DNA from: Pavlovales sp. CCMP2436 | Taxonomy: Eukaryota; Haptophyta; Pavlovophyceae; Pavlovales | Direction of reading: 5' to 3' | Assembly: GCA_026770615.1 (NCBI GenBank) | Contig: MU631388.1 | Location: 247,910-265,698, forward strand | DNA: 17,789 bases | Translations under genes and position numbers: made by a program | Notes under the pieces: model-generated | Told to the model about the DNA's origin: nothing | The model's database searches: none | Seen by the model: only the letters and a program-made list of their open reading frames with translations | Part shown: positions 1 through 8,295 of the stretch, in pieces | How the letters are laid out: every line of letters begins with the position of its first letter | Position numbering within the stretch: the first letter of the stretch is position 1

Positions 1-90
1 ACATAACAGAAGTGGGGAACATAACAGAAGTGGGGAACATAACAGAAGTGGGGAACATAACAGAAGTGGGGAACATAATAGAAGTGGGGG
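1..90. repeat. 18-bp tandem satellite, five copies
   Basis: The unit acataacagaagtgggga is repeated head to tail from the first base of the window. Copies 1-4 are identical and copy 5 (73-90) differs at two positions. The array runs off the left edge, so its true length is unknown. If the CPT2 exon at 1654-2574 belongs to a working gene, this satellite is intronic. Confidence 0.95.
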
Positions 91-122
91 ATGATGAGGG
101 TGGTATGAATATATTATAGAAC

Positions 123-282
123 CGCCCTTGCCCGGGCACACTACCGGAGTTCCATCGGCACGCGCGGTGGCGCCCAAGCCAGCGCAGCCGACCAAGGCAC
201 GCAGCAAGCAATGGGCGACGCAGCGCTCAGACCAGCAAAACATTCAGGACAGTCAGACGCCAGCTTGAACCCCTATCAGTAA
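123..282 (+). repeat. Left arm of a 160-bp inverted repeat
   Basis: This stretch is the reverse complement of 9523-9682 with no gap over 160 bp and 9 mismatches (about 94% identity). The inner end of both arms is TTACTGATAG followed by a TTCAAGCTGGCGTC core; the outer end is CGCCCTTGCCCGGGCAC. The sequence is GC-rich, unlike its AT-rich flanks. It has no convincing coding frame. It may be the terminal or whole sequence of a short transposable element family present twice in opposite orientation. Confidence 0.9.
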
Positions 283-319
283 TACACTTTTAGGGGTTCA
301 AGCTGGCGTCTGGCTGTCC
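247..319. repeat. Near-perfect 29-bp palindrome with 15-bp spacer
   Basis: Arms 247-275 and 291-319 are complementary at 28 of 29 positions around the AT-rich spacer 276-290. The left arm is also the inner end of the 160-bp repeat, so the palindrome is two copies of the same element end facing each other. Transcribed, it would form a long stable hairpin. Confidence 0.92.
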
Positions 320-372
320 AGGAAGTTTGCGTGCACCCCTATGATTAACATAATCAACTCGCTCAGGAAATC

Positions 373-803
373 GGGCGCTGGAGTGTGTTTGAGAGGACAT
401 CAAATCAAATCAAATCATCAAACCCAAAAAAACAAAAAAAACAAAAAACAAAAAAAAAAATCTCGCTTAGCTACTCGGGCGCTGATTCGTCCAGTTAGTT
501 AGTCTTTTCAGTTAGCTACTCTTTAGCTTACAAACTCGACGAATCAGCGCCCGCGTCTTTATAGGACGAACTAACTGGTTGAACCAGTAACTAACTTGGG
601 TTTGGGTGTCGCCATAACTAACTTCGGTTCACAAGGGGCGCCAAAATGAACCTAGGTTTACTTCGACAAGCGATTTGGGCGCTGCTTCGTTCAATCAGTC
701 TTTATCTTGCAAAACTTGACAAATCAGCATAAAGACTAACTCACTAGACGAATCAGTAAGTAACTTAGTTCACCTCGCTAAGCGATTTGGGCGCTGATTC
801 GTC
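373..803. repeat. Dispersed GGGCGCTGATTCGTC repeat cluster
   Basis: The 15-mer GGGCGCTGATTCGTC occurs at 477-491, is exactly inverted at 538-552, and recurs at 789-803. A variant with GCTTCGTT lies at 677-691, and GGGCGCTG alone at 373-380. The longer string AAGCGATTTGGGCGCTG is shared by 668-684 and 780-796. The inverted pair 477-491/538-552 can form a 15-bp stem. GACTAAC/GTTAGT-type words fill the gaps. No open reading frame explains this; the cluster looks like decayed copies of one small element. An A-rich (AAATC)n and poly-A tract lies at about 400-460. Confidence 0.8.
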
Positions 804-883
804 GAGCGTCAAGACGAAAAGTGCGTCATCGATCGCGCGCAGCGACGCGGCGCTCTGTTATACAAATGTATACATATCATATT

Positions 884-1029
884 ATTGATAGGGATTCAAG
901 CTGACGATATCATATCATATCATATCATATATATCATATATCATATATCATATAATTTATCATATATGACATATGATATATATATCATATTATACATATA
1001 TTATATCTATATCTATATCTATCTATCTA

Positions 1030-1062
<33 letters not shown>
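884..1062. repeat. AT microsatellite array with an element-end fragment
   Basis: It starts with ATTGATAGGGATTCAAGCTG (about 884-903), a further copy of the element end seen at 265-282, 295-310 and 9525-9546, and then passes into (ATCAT)n, (ATATC)n, (CTAT)n and (TA)n arrays. The switch right after the element end suggests insertion into, or growth of, a microsatellite at the element border. The short Tyr/Ile-rich open frame here is a by-product of the simple repeat. Confidence 0.85.
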
Positions 1063-1064
<2 letters not shown>

Positions 1065-1100
1065 AGTGTGAGAGGTGGGGTGGGGCGAGGAGTTGGGTAG

Positions 1101-1384
1101 GGGGGTATCTGTAAGGGGCTCTTTGAGTAACCAGGCTCAGGGGGGGGGTATCTGTGTGCTCGGAGAAGGTCCTAGACTTACGTCTAGGAGACTGTCTTCC
1201 GGGGATAGTCGTCCTGACTAGAGATCCTTTCTTTTTGTATTAAGGGGTAGGGGGGACGGGGGGGGGGGCATTCTTAGATGAAGACGAGGTGATGATGACG
1301 CTATCCGTGTATTCGGGAATGGTCCTGGGCTAACAGTGTGTTGTTGCTACACCACTGGGAGTCTGGGAGACTGTTTCCGGGGCC
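1101..1384. repeat. Diverged G-rich direct repeats with internal hairpins
   Basis: Two related blocks lie at about 1149-1204 and 1301-1382. Both run from TATCYGTGT through GGTCCT to GGAGACTGT, with a TTCCGGGG end. GGGGGTATCTGT occurs at 1101-1112 and again at 1144-1155, marking a third partial copy. In the first block CCTAGAC (1171-1177) pairs with GTCTAGG (1182-1188) over a 4-base loop; in the second CAGTG and CACTG form a longer loop at the same place. G runs of 8-9 bases separate the copies. I do not recognise the family. Confidence 0.65.
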
Positions 1385-1653
1385 GGACGTTTATTAATAT
1401 TTTACTCAGTAGAGGGGAAAAGCAGGTAATAATGGATTTTTATTGCCCCCCCCCCTCCCCTTGCGCCAAGCGCCTACAGCCTGCGAGAGCTAGCAATCCT
1501 CCTCCCCCCCCCGCATAATAGGTACCTCGCTGACCGCCACTGCTGCCTGTCTCTCTTTAAGTAAGTCGTAGTATATACTAAGTTGAACTTAAAACACTGC
1601 CAGCCCGAATCCCCCTTCATAATATATTTTAAAAAGAAGAAGTAAAAAAGTAC

Positions 1654-2574
1654 CTGCACGGACGAAGCCTCGATCGCCGCGCGCGCATCAGCCCACTCAT
1701 CGCGGGGCAATGACGTCAGCAGCCCCAGCGGCGGCTGCTGCTGCGTGCCCGCCGGCGCTGCGTCAAGGACTGCGCGCAGCGCCAGCTCGAGCGCGGCCGC
1801 GCCGACCGAGGTGCCGTCGGCGGCCACCGCCTGCAGCTGCCAGAAACGCGCGCCTCGCTGCACCACGACGTGCCGCGCGAGCGAGGACCCGCCGCTCGCC
1901 TTGCGCAGCTCGTCGCGCCCGCGGCGGGGGACGCGGGTTGTCTCGAAGAGGTTGGCGTACTGCGACATGTCGAGCGGGTAGGCGCCGAGCGCCGCCGCGC
2001 CGTAGAAGGCGACGGAGCGAGGCAGCCGCGACGCGAAGGCCTCCCACCATGCCGTCTCCGTCAGCTTCGGTTTTGTGTGGAACACGTCGGGCCCGAGCTC
2101 ACCGTCGCGCAGCGTGCGGTAGAAGGCGACCGACGCGTCGACCAGCCGCGCCGCGCGGCCCACCTGCTCTGCGCGGCCCGGCTCGGTCTCGTCCACCCAC
2201 GCCAGGTGCGGGTTGGAGTGGAGCGGCAGCGGACGCCTGTCTTTGAGGTACATGTCGAACCACGGCGCCGAGATGAAGGAGCTGTAGGAGAGCTTGTCGC
2301 GCCGCGCGAGCTCGGCCTGCAGCACCGCGCCCTGTCCCGCTGTGAAAGCGCGCAGCAGCTCGCGCGTCCCTTCGAGCTGGGAGGCCGGCACGAGCGGCTG
2401 TGCAAAGTAGAGGTACCGCGCCACCGTCGCCTCCAGCGGCGGGATCGGTAGCCGCGGCAGTGAGTCCTGGAAGTGAAAGGTCGGCACGACGGTGCGCTGC
2501 ACGTACCCGTGCGCCGGCGGGCCCGCGCTCAGCCAACGCGCGAGCGCGCGCCGAGCCGGCGTCCGGCCGAGCAT
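1654..2574 (-). CDS. CPT2: Carnitine O-palmitoyltransferase 2 homologue, first coding exon (partial)
   Basis: CPT2 of the inner mitochondrial membrane moves long-chain acyl groups from carnitine back to CoA for beta-oxidation. The exon gives 307 residues. Residues 1-22 are Arg/Ala-rich without acids (MLGRTPARRALARW), as in a matrix-targeting leader. CPT2 landmarks follow in order: QRTVVPTFHFQDSLPRLPIP (26-45), ISAPWFDMYL (101-110), FYRTLRDGELGPDVFH (151-166), AYPLDMSQYANLF (198-210), TTRVPRRGRDEL (212-223) and LLTSLPRDEWADAR (285-298). This is roughly the first half of a ~650-residue enzyme; the catalytic His and the acyl-CoA site are missing. The exon ends in phase 0 at CAG|GTACTT. There are no CPT1-type transmembrane segments, which favours CPT2. 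GC at third codon positions is high, as in the IQ gene at 15117-17789. An upstream ORF stops 2 bases before the ATG, and a LINE lies just upstream. Confidence 0.9.
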
Positions 2575-2576
2575 AT

Positions 2577-2663
2577 CTATAAAAACGTCCGGTCCCGAAC
2601 GGCTCCGCGGTATTCCCAGTTAAAACCCCTGGGACCAGCTCCCGAGCCCCCGGATACCGTCAT
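2577..2663 (-). other. Possible upstream ORF ahead of CPT2
   Basis: On the minus strand an ATG at 2663-2661 opens a 28-codon frame that ends with TAG at 2579-2577. Two bases separate that stop from the CPT2 ATG (2574-2572). If the transcript includes this leader, translation of CPT2 would depend on leaky scanning or reinitiation. The TTTTTATAG just before the ATG could instead be a 3' splice site. No conservation data are available here. Confidence 0.3.
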
Positions 2664-2822
2664 CCCCGCTAGGACTGATCAGGCACACGACTGTCGACGA
2701 CACTAGACTTGCGCGCCGATCAACCTCTGCTGCATCTCGCTCGTCTCGAAATGCGGCTCGCCTGCGCACGCACCGCACCTACAGCACATATTACAAGCAG
2801 AGAAAGTGAACTTCTGCGCCAG

Positions 2823-2854
2823 CCCACCTCCCCCCTCCCCCTCCCCCCCTACCC
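2823..2854 (-). other. G-rich polypurine tract after the LINE stop codon
   Basis: On the minus strand, about 25-55 bases after the OTU stop, runs of G (3, 7, 5, 6 and 3) are separated by single A or other short spacers. Four runs of three or more with short loops can form a G-quadruplex. Mammalian L1 3' UTRs hold a similar tract, though there is no homology implied. Confidence 0.7.
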
Positions 2855-2878
2855 TCTCCTTGCTTGTCAGTTGTTCTA

Positions 2879-3829
2879 CTATATTTCTCGTGTCGCCTCG
2901 AAGTGTTTCATGTTGGCGTCGATGGTGATTACGCATATTTGTCTGCCTTGCCCGCTGCGCGATGCCGTGAGCAATTCACCGAGGGTCTTATTCTGCCGTA
3001 CTCTGCCTCCTGTAGTAGTTCGGTGTATCCATGTGGTACTGCCGATCCGCGGTTGGTGCGGGGTGTATGCGTAATATAGCTTGATAATGTCGCCCACTTT
3101 GCCGGGGTTTCTGCTTAGTTTCAGCACCGCGATGTCTGTTCCCATGACTGTCGCTATGCCGTGGAGCATGTTGTCTGACATCCATGCGGCCTGGTTTGCT
3201 GGGAAGTGGGGAGGGCCGTGTTTTGCTTGCGCTGCTATTGGCCAGAAGTTGGGTCGCTCATTACGGTCTAGGTGATTCCTCATGGGGTCATCCGGGTCTA
3301 TATCCGGTCTGTATAGCCTGAGGGCCTTCTTAACCTCCACCGGGAGGGCGATTGCTAGTGTGATTGCCGCCTCCCGTATTTGTATGGCTGCGTTCCAGCT
3401 GGCTGGTCGCCCCGAGCTCTTTAGTGCCGCATAAATTAGGCAATTTCCGTCGCCATTCACGTGTTCTGGGGCTAGCGCTACTGACGCCAACATGCTATTT
3501 AAGTTGCCGGCCGGGGCTCGCATCCGTTGCGCTGTGATGTCTTGGTCGTCCCCATTGTCACTTGGTGGTTGCTGGTTTTCTGCTCTGCTTTTCTTGCATG
3601 GCGGTGGTCGTGGGAGGTTCTGGCTAGGCAGGCGTTTTGTGCCGGGTGTTTTTTCGGCTAGTTGGCCTTTTTGTGTGGCGGCGCTTTTGGATGGCTTTGG
3701 CTGGCGGGGCGTTTGCGTGTGGGGGCTACTGGGTTGCCAGCGCTGGGTTGGGATGCTGCTCGGCAACGTGGCTGTCCATTCGGTCTGGCAGGGGACTGTG
3801 TCGGTGGGCTTGGTGTGGCAGACGGCCAA
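2879..3829 (-). pseudogene. LINE C-terminal OTU-like cysteine protease domain
   Basis: The 316-residue frame has a disordered Pro/Lys-rich first third and then an OTU fold: VNGDGNCLIYAAL holds Asp127 and the nucleophile Cys130, AAWMSDNMLHGIATVMGTDI matches the central Trp-plus-helix block, and ANMKHFEA near the end supplies His309. OTU enzymes cut ubiquitin chains or related isopeptide bonds. Here all three hallmark residues survive, although upstream parts of the element are broken. OTU domains are known from a few LINE lineages (Dualen/RandI is the one I recall) and from other transposons and viruses; a position at the very C-terminus after a CCHC knuckle is less familiar to me. No ATG starts this frame, so it is part of the polyprotein. 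Confidence 0.85.
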
Positions 3830-3999
3830 TCGCTTGGGGTGGGTGGGTTTGGCGTGGGCGAGTCATCTTGGCTCGATGTGGGGTGATCGGAGGTTTGGAG
3901 CGGGGTCTGACTGGTGGGCATTGAGTCTTCTTCTTCCATTTCTGAGTGTTTGTCATCCTGTTTCTTCTTGCGCTCGATGGCGGCTTGCCTTTCGGCGGT
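3658..3999 (-). pseudogene. LINE Pro/Ser-rich spacer
   Basis: After the knuckle segment the most protein-like frame begins with a run of charged residues (ERKKKQDDKHSEMEEED) and becomes rich in Pro, Ser and Thr (TPLQTSDHPTSSQDDSPTPN, SPPTQSPARPN). It reads as a disordered tether between the knuckle and the OTU domain. It overlaps in sequence with the first, also Pro-rich, part of the OTU frame, so the exact crossover point is uncertain. Confidence 0.5.
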
Positions 4000-4520
4000 C
4001 TAGGATGCCCACATTGCGTTTTGGTACTTTTGCACCTCATAGCTAGAGATTCCGTCTGACGTGGCTGCAGCCATGGATTTTATCGCATCGTCGCGCAGTT
4101 GGTGCATCGCTAGGCTGTACCCTAGTAGGGCGAAGTGGAGCTTGCCTGGTTTGGGGGCGTCGCCTGGCTCATTATCGTCTTCATCACCTGGCGTTCCCGC
4201 TGCTATCTTTCCTTTGATACTCACGCCCACTCGTCCGGCATAATAATCGGGCCTTTGAATCATTTTGGTGGCTGTTCTGTCTGCTGTGCGTCCGAGGCGT
4301 GGGGCTAGAATCTGGCTGAGTTTGCAGTGGAGGTCGCGGCGCAGTTCGTCTGTCTTCTTACACTCGTGGTAGAGGTGGTGTTTCGTGTCTCGGGAGTTCC
4401 GCAACTTACACAGGGGGCAGTTGTGGCTCAGTGGTTCGTCCTTTCCGCCTATAGTGATGGTTGTGGTAGTCAGGGGTGGTTCATTTTCGATCCATTCTGC
4501 GTTGTAGAGAGTTGACCCGT
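4000..4520 (-). pseudogene. LINE CCHC zinc-knuckle segment
   Basis: The frame open from about 4520 carries HGSTLYNAEWIENEPPL and then CPLCKLRNSRDTKHHLYHEC (about 4433-4374), a Cys-X2-Cys...His...Cys knuckle of the type found after RT or RNase H in many LINEs, where it aids RNA or DNA binding. After it come KKTDELRRDL, an acidic patch (GDEDDNEPGD) and a helix ending at a stop at 4000-4002. All four metal ligands are present. The next piece is in another frame. Confidence 0.8.
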
Positions 4521-4523
4521 GGA

Positions 4524-4826
4524 CTATCTGTAGAAAAGACTTCGTAAGGCTTTCTTTAGGCCGTTCGCCTTTGGCTGGGAGGTGGATAGCTGCTGTGCTC
4601 TCTTTGAGCCATGCCTGTTAGATATTGGCCATCTTTCCGGCGGGCAGGGGGTGTGTGAGGGGGCTTCTCGCCATGAGGTAAAACCTGACCACCTGTCGGT
4701 TATTTCAATTCGTGCCGTGCTAGGGTCCGATGTGATTAGGTCACCTGTGATGGCTTCTGCTAGTGACCGCTTGTGGGCAGTAAGGGTGCTTTGTGTGAGA
4801 TGGGCTGACGCCGGTGCTCCTGCCAC
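4524..4826 (-). pseudogene. LINE segment between RNase H and zinc knuckle
   Basis: A 100-residue frame continues immediately below the RNase H piece. It includes LTAHKRSLAEAITGDL and a Trp-containing patch (ITDRWSGFTSW), then a basic tail ending at a stop. It probably covers the end of RNase H and the spacer to the knuckle. No motif is diagnostic, so the assignment rests on position. Confidence 0.5.
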
Positions 4827-4828
4827 TG

Positions 4829-5464
4829 CTACCCTTTTCGCTCCCCAATTGCTGAGTGCATTTTGTGTGATTTTATTGTTTCATCGGACTGCCGATGGGG
4901 AGGCCGCTGAGGATATTTTGAGAAAAGTCCTGTCACGCGCATGAGGGCCCAGGGGGCTACGAGTCTGATGCCTGATAAGGGGTCAGTGTGCACGGCCCCA
5001 GTCGTGTTCAAAATCGCTGCAATTCTGTCATCCTTCACGGTGCGTGCCGGGGTATTTTTTATTGTGCGGGTTTTTCCTTGGCCTCTGTCTCGTTTGATTA
5101 GGACAAATAACCTGCAAAAGTGGGGGTTTGCATCATAGCTCGTGGCGTTGAGGATGCCGTGTGGTGTTGGGTTCCGGTCTGACGCGTGGCTGGTTATGCG
5201 TTTGACGCCTGTGTCGTGGTCCCATCCGATCTCTAAAATTGGTACATGCTCTAGGGATTGAAGGGCTACTGAGACCGAGTTGCATTCTGAGTTTACGACT
5301 GTTTGTGCGCCCCCAAAGGTGCATGTAATGATGTGTGCCATTGGGGATATAGTTCCCGTTGCACCCTTGGCGTGGGTGTAATAGCATACTGCTCCTGATG
5401 CCATGGGTTTCCCTCCCCGTCCTGCTTCGATGAATGAGCCGTCTACCCTACGTGGCGGCTGCAT
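4829..5464 (-). pseudogene. LINE RNase H-like domain
   Basis: RNase H removes the RNA template after first-strand synthesis. The 211-residue frame starts with RRVDGSF (Asp8, first catalytic position), then ASGAVCYY, and AQTVVNSECNSVSVALQSL, where Glu60 sits in the helix that carries the second catalytic acid. For the third there are two candidates: Asp82/Asp84 in GWDHDTGVKRI, 22-24 residues after Glu60 as in ordinary RNase H, or Asp161 in AVHTDPLSGIRL, which looks more like the usual T-D-S block but lies about 100 residues on. In the second reading a ~75-residue insertion splits the fold. The frame breaks near 4829. Confidence 0.7.
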
Positions 5465-5857
5465 CGGGTCGGTCTCTCGGATGACGGTGGGCAGTGTCTG
5501 TTTGCGTGGATGAGCTTTGTGTGTCGGGTGATGAAGCGGTAGTTTGTGGGCTCGCCGAGGGTTAGTAGTAATTCCGGTACTAATGTTTGTAGGATTTTGC
5601 GCTTCTGAAATGGTGGGACCTTAGTTTTGGTGAGATGCGTAAGGTAAGATTCGATAAACAGGGTAATTCTGCTGCATTGACTGCGTTGATGTCGGCATTT
5701 TCGGGTAGTGTTGAAGCATGGTGCGTAGTTTTTGGGAGATATCCTTACCACCGGTAATGAGGATGTCTTCTTCTGCTTCGCTTAGGGTGTGCATAGCTTT
5801 GTTTGGATCGACAGTGTTTCCTCGCTGTGCCATGAGGAGGACGTTTTCTGCGGTCAT
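5443..5857 (-). pseudogene. LINE connector before RNase H (two frames)
   Basis: Two overlapping minus-strand frames make one plausible connector. The first (5857 to about 5660) includes ALNTL-like helix text MHTLSEAEEDILITGGKD and KLRTMLQHYP; the second (about 5665 to 5443) includes LFIESYLTHLTKTKVPPF and QTLVPELLLTLGEP. One indel joins them. It leads straight into the RNase H piece. No catalytic residues are evident, and the earlier stretch 5858-5990 is broken by stops. Confidence 0.5.
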
Positions 5858-5991
5858 ACATACTAACTCGGTGTCTGCTTTTTCATCGTTCTATTGCTCT
5901 TTGAGTCTTGCCACAGTAATCCTGGCGCTAGTTCGCCCATAGGGGTGGTCTGAAGGTTTGCATAATTTTCAATTATTGTCCATTTATCTTC

Positions 5992-6185
5992 TCAGGGCGG
6001 GGCTTCTGCAATCGCTTTGACGGCTCCTCGCGCTGTTGGCATAGTAGATTCCTTGGCCCTTCCCCTGGGGCCATTTTTTGCTACGCTGAATGCGTGGGCG
6101 GTGAGGGCCTGACTTGAATTTCCGGGCGCGGAGTTTAAGAGCCGTACCATGGTTGAAACTTTTTCCTGCATTCTATGCTCGTGGG
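5992..6185 (-). pseudogene. LINE post-RT segment
   Basis: Right after the RT thumb region ends in a stop, a shifted frame continues with EHRMQEKVSTMVRLL and a basic Ala/Arg-rich tail (KNGPRGRAKESTMPTARG) up to a stop at 5992. There is no recognisable motif. It is placed in the LINE because it continues the reading direction and spacing between RT and RNase H. Confidence 0.5.
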
Positions 6186-7660
6186 TCGATGATGCCCGTG
6201 CCATTGCGTCGTGGTGGGCCGCAAAATCGTTCCCTCGCGACGTGATTGCCCAGTAGGCAGCGCTTTCGGGTGGCCTCTGTGATGGCCGTGAGCGTCCTTT
6301 TAAGAAAGGCCTCTGAGATTTCTGACGCACCCATGTAGTAGATGAGGATTGTCGACACACCGTGTTGGGTTAGTTTAGCGGCCCAAAGTGTGTGGCATGA
6401 TTTTTTGTTTGTAGCTAGATGTATCTTGCTCATGGCATGTGCGAGCTTGGTGCGAAGCTTTTGTTCGTGCGCTTCCCATGATCCAGTTGATGGTATGAGG
6501 TGACCCATGTATTCAAAATGTTTTTGCAGGGGTGTTTTGGGCATTTCATTGTGGAGATTAGTCCCGTCTCTTGCTGGGAGACTGATACATGACTTTAAAG
6601 AGTGGATGCCTAAAGTATTACAGGTGTGTTTCGGTTGCGGTGTCGGGCCTTTCTCTGTCTTGTTTTTGTACGCTTTTGGTTCTACCGTGGTGTGGAAACA
6701 TTTGCTGGCGTTGAAGGACATGCCATAGGCATGGAGGAAATCATCTGCGAGTGATAACATATTCTGTATAGCAAGTTCATTTTCCGCAAATAGAGCAAGG
6801 TCATCCATGTATCCTTGATATTTTAGTGGGGCGCACCCTACTCTGTGGGTGTGTCCTGGTGGTGGGGAGGGTTGGTATCCTACCTCTGTCATTGCGTCGA
6901 ATTGGCGGTGAAGCATGTTCTTGAAAAGGCAGTATGTGATGGGGCTGAGAGGGCACCCTTGCTTGCGTCCCATGATTGATATTATTGACGTTTCCGATCG
7001 GCCATATTGAGTGCGCACCTGTGCTCCCGTGCACGTCTGAAGCATTTTGACGCGTCTTATAATTTCGGATGGATACCCATGCAGTTCCATTGCCTCCCGT
7101 AAAGCATTTCGGGGTACCTCGTCGTATGCCTTTTTTAATATCGCATGCTATGATGTGTAATTCACGTCCTGTCGCACTTGCCTCATCGAAGACCGCTGCC
7201 ATGATTGCCACGTGGTCCGCCGCTTTGCCATTTTTCTGGCCGCGAGTTGTTGTTCTGAAAGGAGGTTAAGTTTTCCCGCAGCCCCCAGTATTTGGCCCGT
7301 GGTGAATGCTGCTGAAAGTTTGTACAAGACACTCTGGAGGGCTAGCCCTCGGTAGTTTGAGAGTACAGTTGGGTCGCCTTTCTTGTAAAGGTAGACTATT
7401 TTCGATGTACCCAATCTCTCGGGGAGAGTGGTCTCTTTCAGTGTGGTATTTAGTGTATTTGTCAAAAGGATGTGCAGTTCACCGCTGTGGTCCTGGACTG
7501 TATCTGCTCTGAGGAGGATTTTCATTGCGAGGTATTGGACTCCATCTAAGCCTAGTGCGCTGCGTGCTTTGCCTTTAGAGATCAGCTGGATTAAGTCATT
7601 TGTCGTCGCAAGTTGTTGTGTGGTTGTGCTATCGCTCTGTGACCAACGATCCTTTATATT
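6173..7660 (-). pseudogene. LINE reverse transcriptase domain, two frame changes
   Basis: This is the catalytic core that copies the LINE RNA at the target site. The order of motifs on the minus strand is: KARSALGLDGVQYLAMK (about 7520-7572), SKIVYLYKKGDP with NYRGLALQSVLYKL (about 7320-7400), LSEQQLAAR, motif A DIKK-AYDEVP at 7142-7110, QGCPLSP (about 6943-6963), catalytic YMDD at 6811-6800, and FEYMGHLI further on. The outer parts share one frame; the piece between about 7214 and 7130 is in another, entered by an apparently missing A in an A5 run and left by an extra G after an A6 run (7130). The two indels cancel. The thumb region continues to about 6180 (GTGIIDPRA), where the frame stops. 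Catalytic Asp residues are all present. Confidence 0.92.
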
Positions 7661-7713
7661 AATATAGGGGGGTTCGGGCTAGCGGTACGTTTCAAATTCA
7701 AGTCAGGCTGATC

Positions 7714-8232
7714 TTAGCGCTCCGACGCATTCCACTGCTCAGGGTTTTGACATTCTCTGCCGGTGGGAGGTTCTGGGGGAGGGGTGCACGGGAGGTTGCG
7801 TGTATACTCTGTTGCGAGGGTTGCAATATCTGCCGGTTTGGTGGTGACTTTGCGTGTAGCTGGGTCTCTGAGCATTAACACTCCTTGTTGTTGCAGTTTT
7901 GGATAGAGGAGGGTTCTGGCATTGTGCGTTGCCGATCTAAAAAGACCCTCCCTGATATCATCATTGAGTTTGTCTTCCCTTTTCTTGTCGGCTGCATTTT
8001 GTGCATCCCTGCACAGGGTGTGTTGGATGTGTTGCTTCTGTCTAAGGGCTTGTATGTAAGCAGTAAGTTGTAGGACTGACATATTTCTAAGGTTTGAGAC
8101 TGTTGGGCGGAAGGTATCATCGGCTTCTCCGCTGGAGTGGGTGTTAATTTCAGGTGGTACTAGTAGATGTTGAGGTAGCGTTTCCATCCTTTTTCCTGAT
8201 ACGCCCCAAAGAGTGGCTAGTATTTTTTCCAT
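7714..8232 (-). pseudogene. LINE linker between endonuclease and RT, second part
   Basis: The 172-residue frame is charged and helical: LTAYIQALRQKQHIQ, DAQNAADKKREDKLNDDI, then TRKVTTKPADIATLATEY. The last part resembles the stretch before the first RT motifs in many LINEs, where a reference to 'attaching' further residues of the template-binding domain is usual. The frame ends about 100 bases before the readable RT start, with a frame change between them. Function is inferred from context only. Confidence 0.6.
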
Positions 8233-8295
8233 AGCGACAGTTTCGGTGTTTCTGATGTTCCACCAATTTGGTGATTGCGTGTGGTAGGCGGCTCT

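Larger units (their letters stand above)
1..1653 (-). other. Putative CPT2 intron 1 (gene-free, repeat-filled)
   Basis: The splice donor at the end of the CPT2 exon reads CAG|GTACTT on the minus strand, with GT at 1652-1653. No later CPT2 exon (none of the catalytic histidine region) can be read in any frame on the minus strand down to position 1. Either the intron is longer than 1.65 kb and full of repeats, or the gene was broken here. The frame that reads past the donor meets AT-rich sequence and loses all resemblance to CPT2. Confidence 0.55.

Noticed and set aside
1..90. CRISPR array
   Set aside because: The 18-bp units are adjacent with no spacers, and the context is eukaryotic.
885..1100. 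Tyr/Ile-rich 71-residue frame
   Set aside because: It is translated microsatellite (ATATC, TATC and TA repeats), not a gene.
1710..2451. Long plus-strand open frames opposite CPT2 (Arg/Ala/Pro-rich)
   Set aside because: They are shadows of the GC-rich CPT2 exon; the minus frame matches the CPT2 family block by block.
3492..4944. Plus-strand open frames rich in Trp, Gly and Val (3492-4046, 4582-4944)
   Set aside because: They lie antisense to the LINE OTU, knuckle and RNase H segments and have no family resemblance.
7125..7220. Programmed ribosomal frameshift in the RT
   Set aside because: Two opposite shifts are needed within about 85 bases inside a catalytic domain, and other breaks occur throughout the element; error or decay is simpler.
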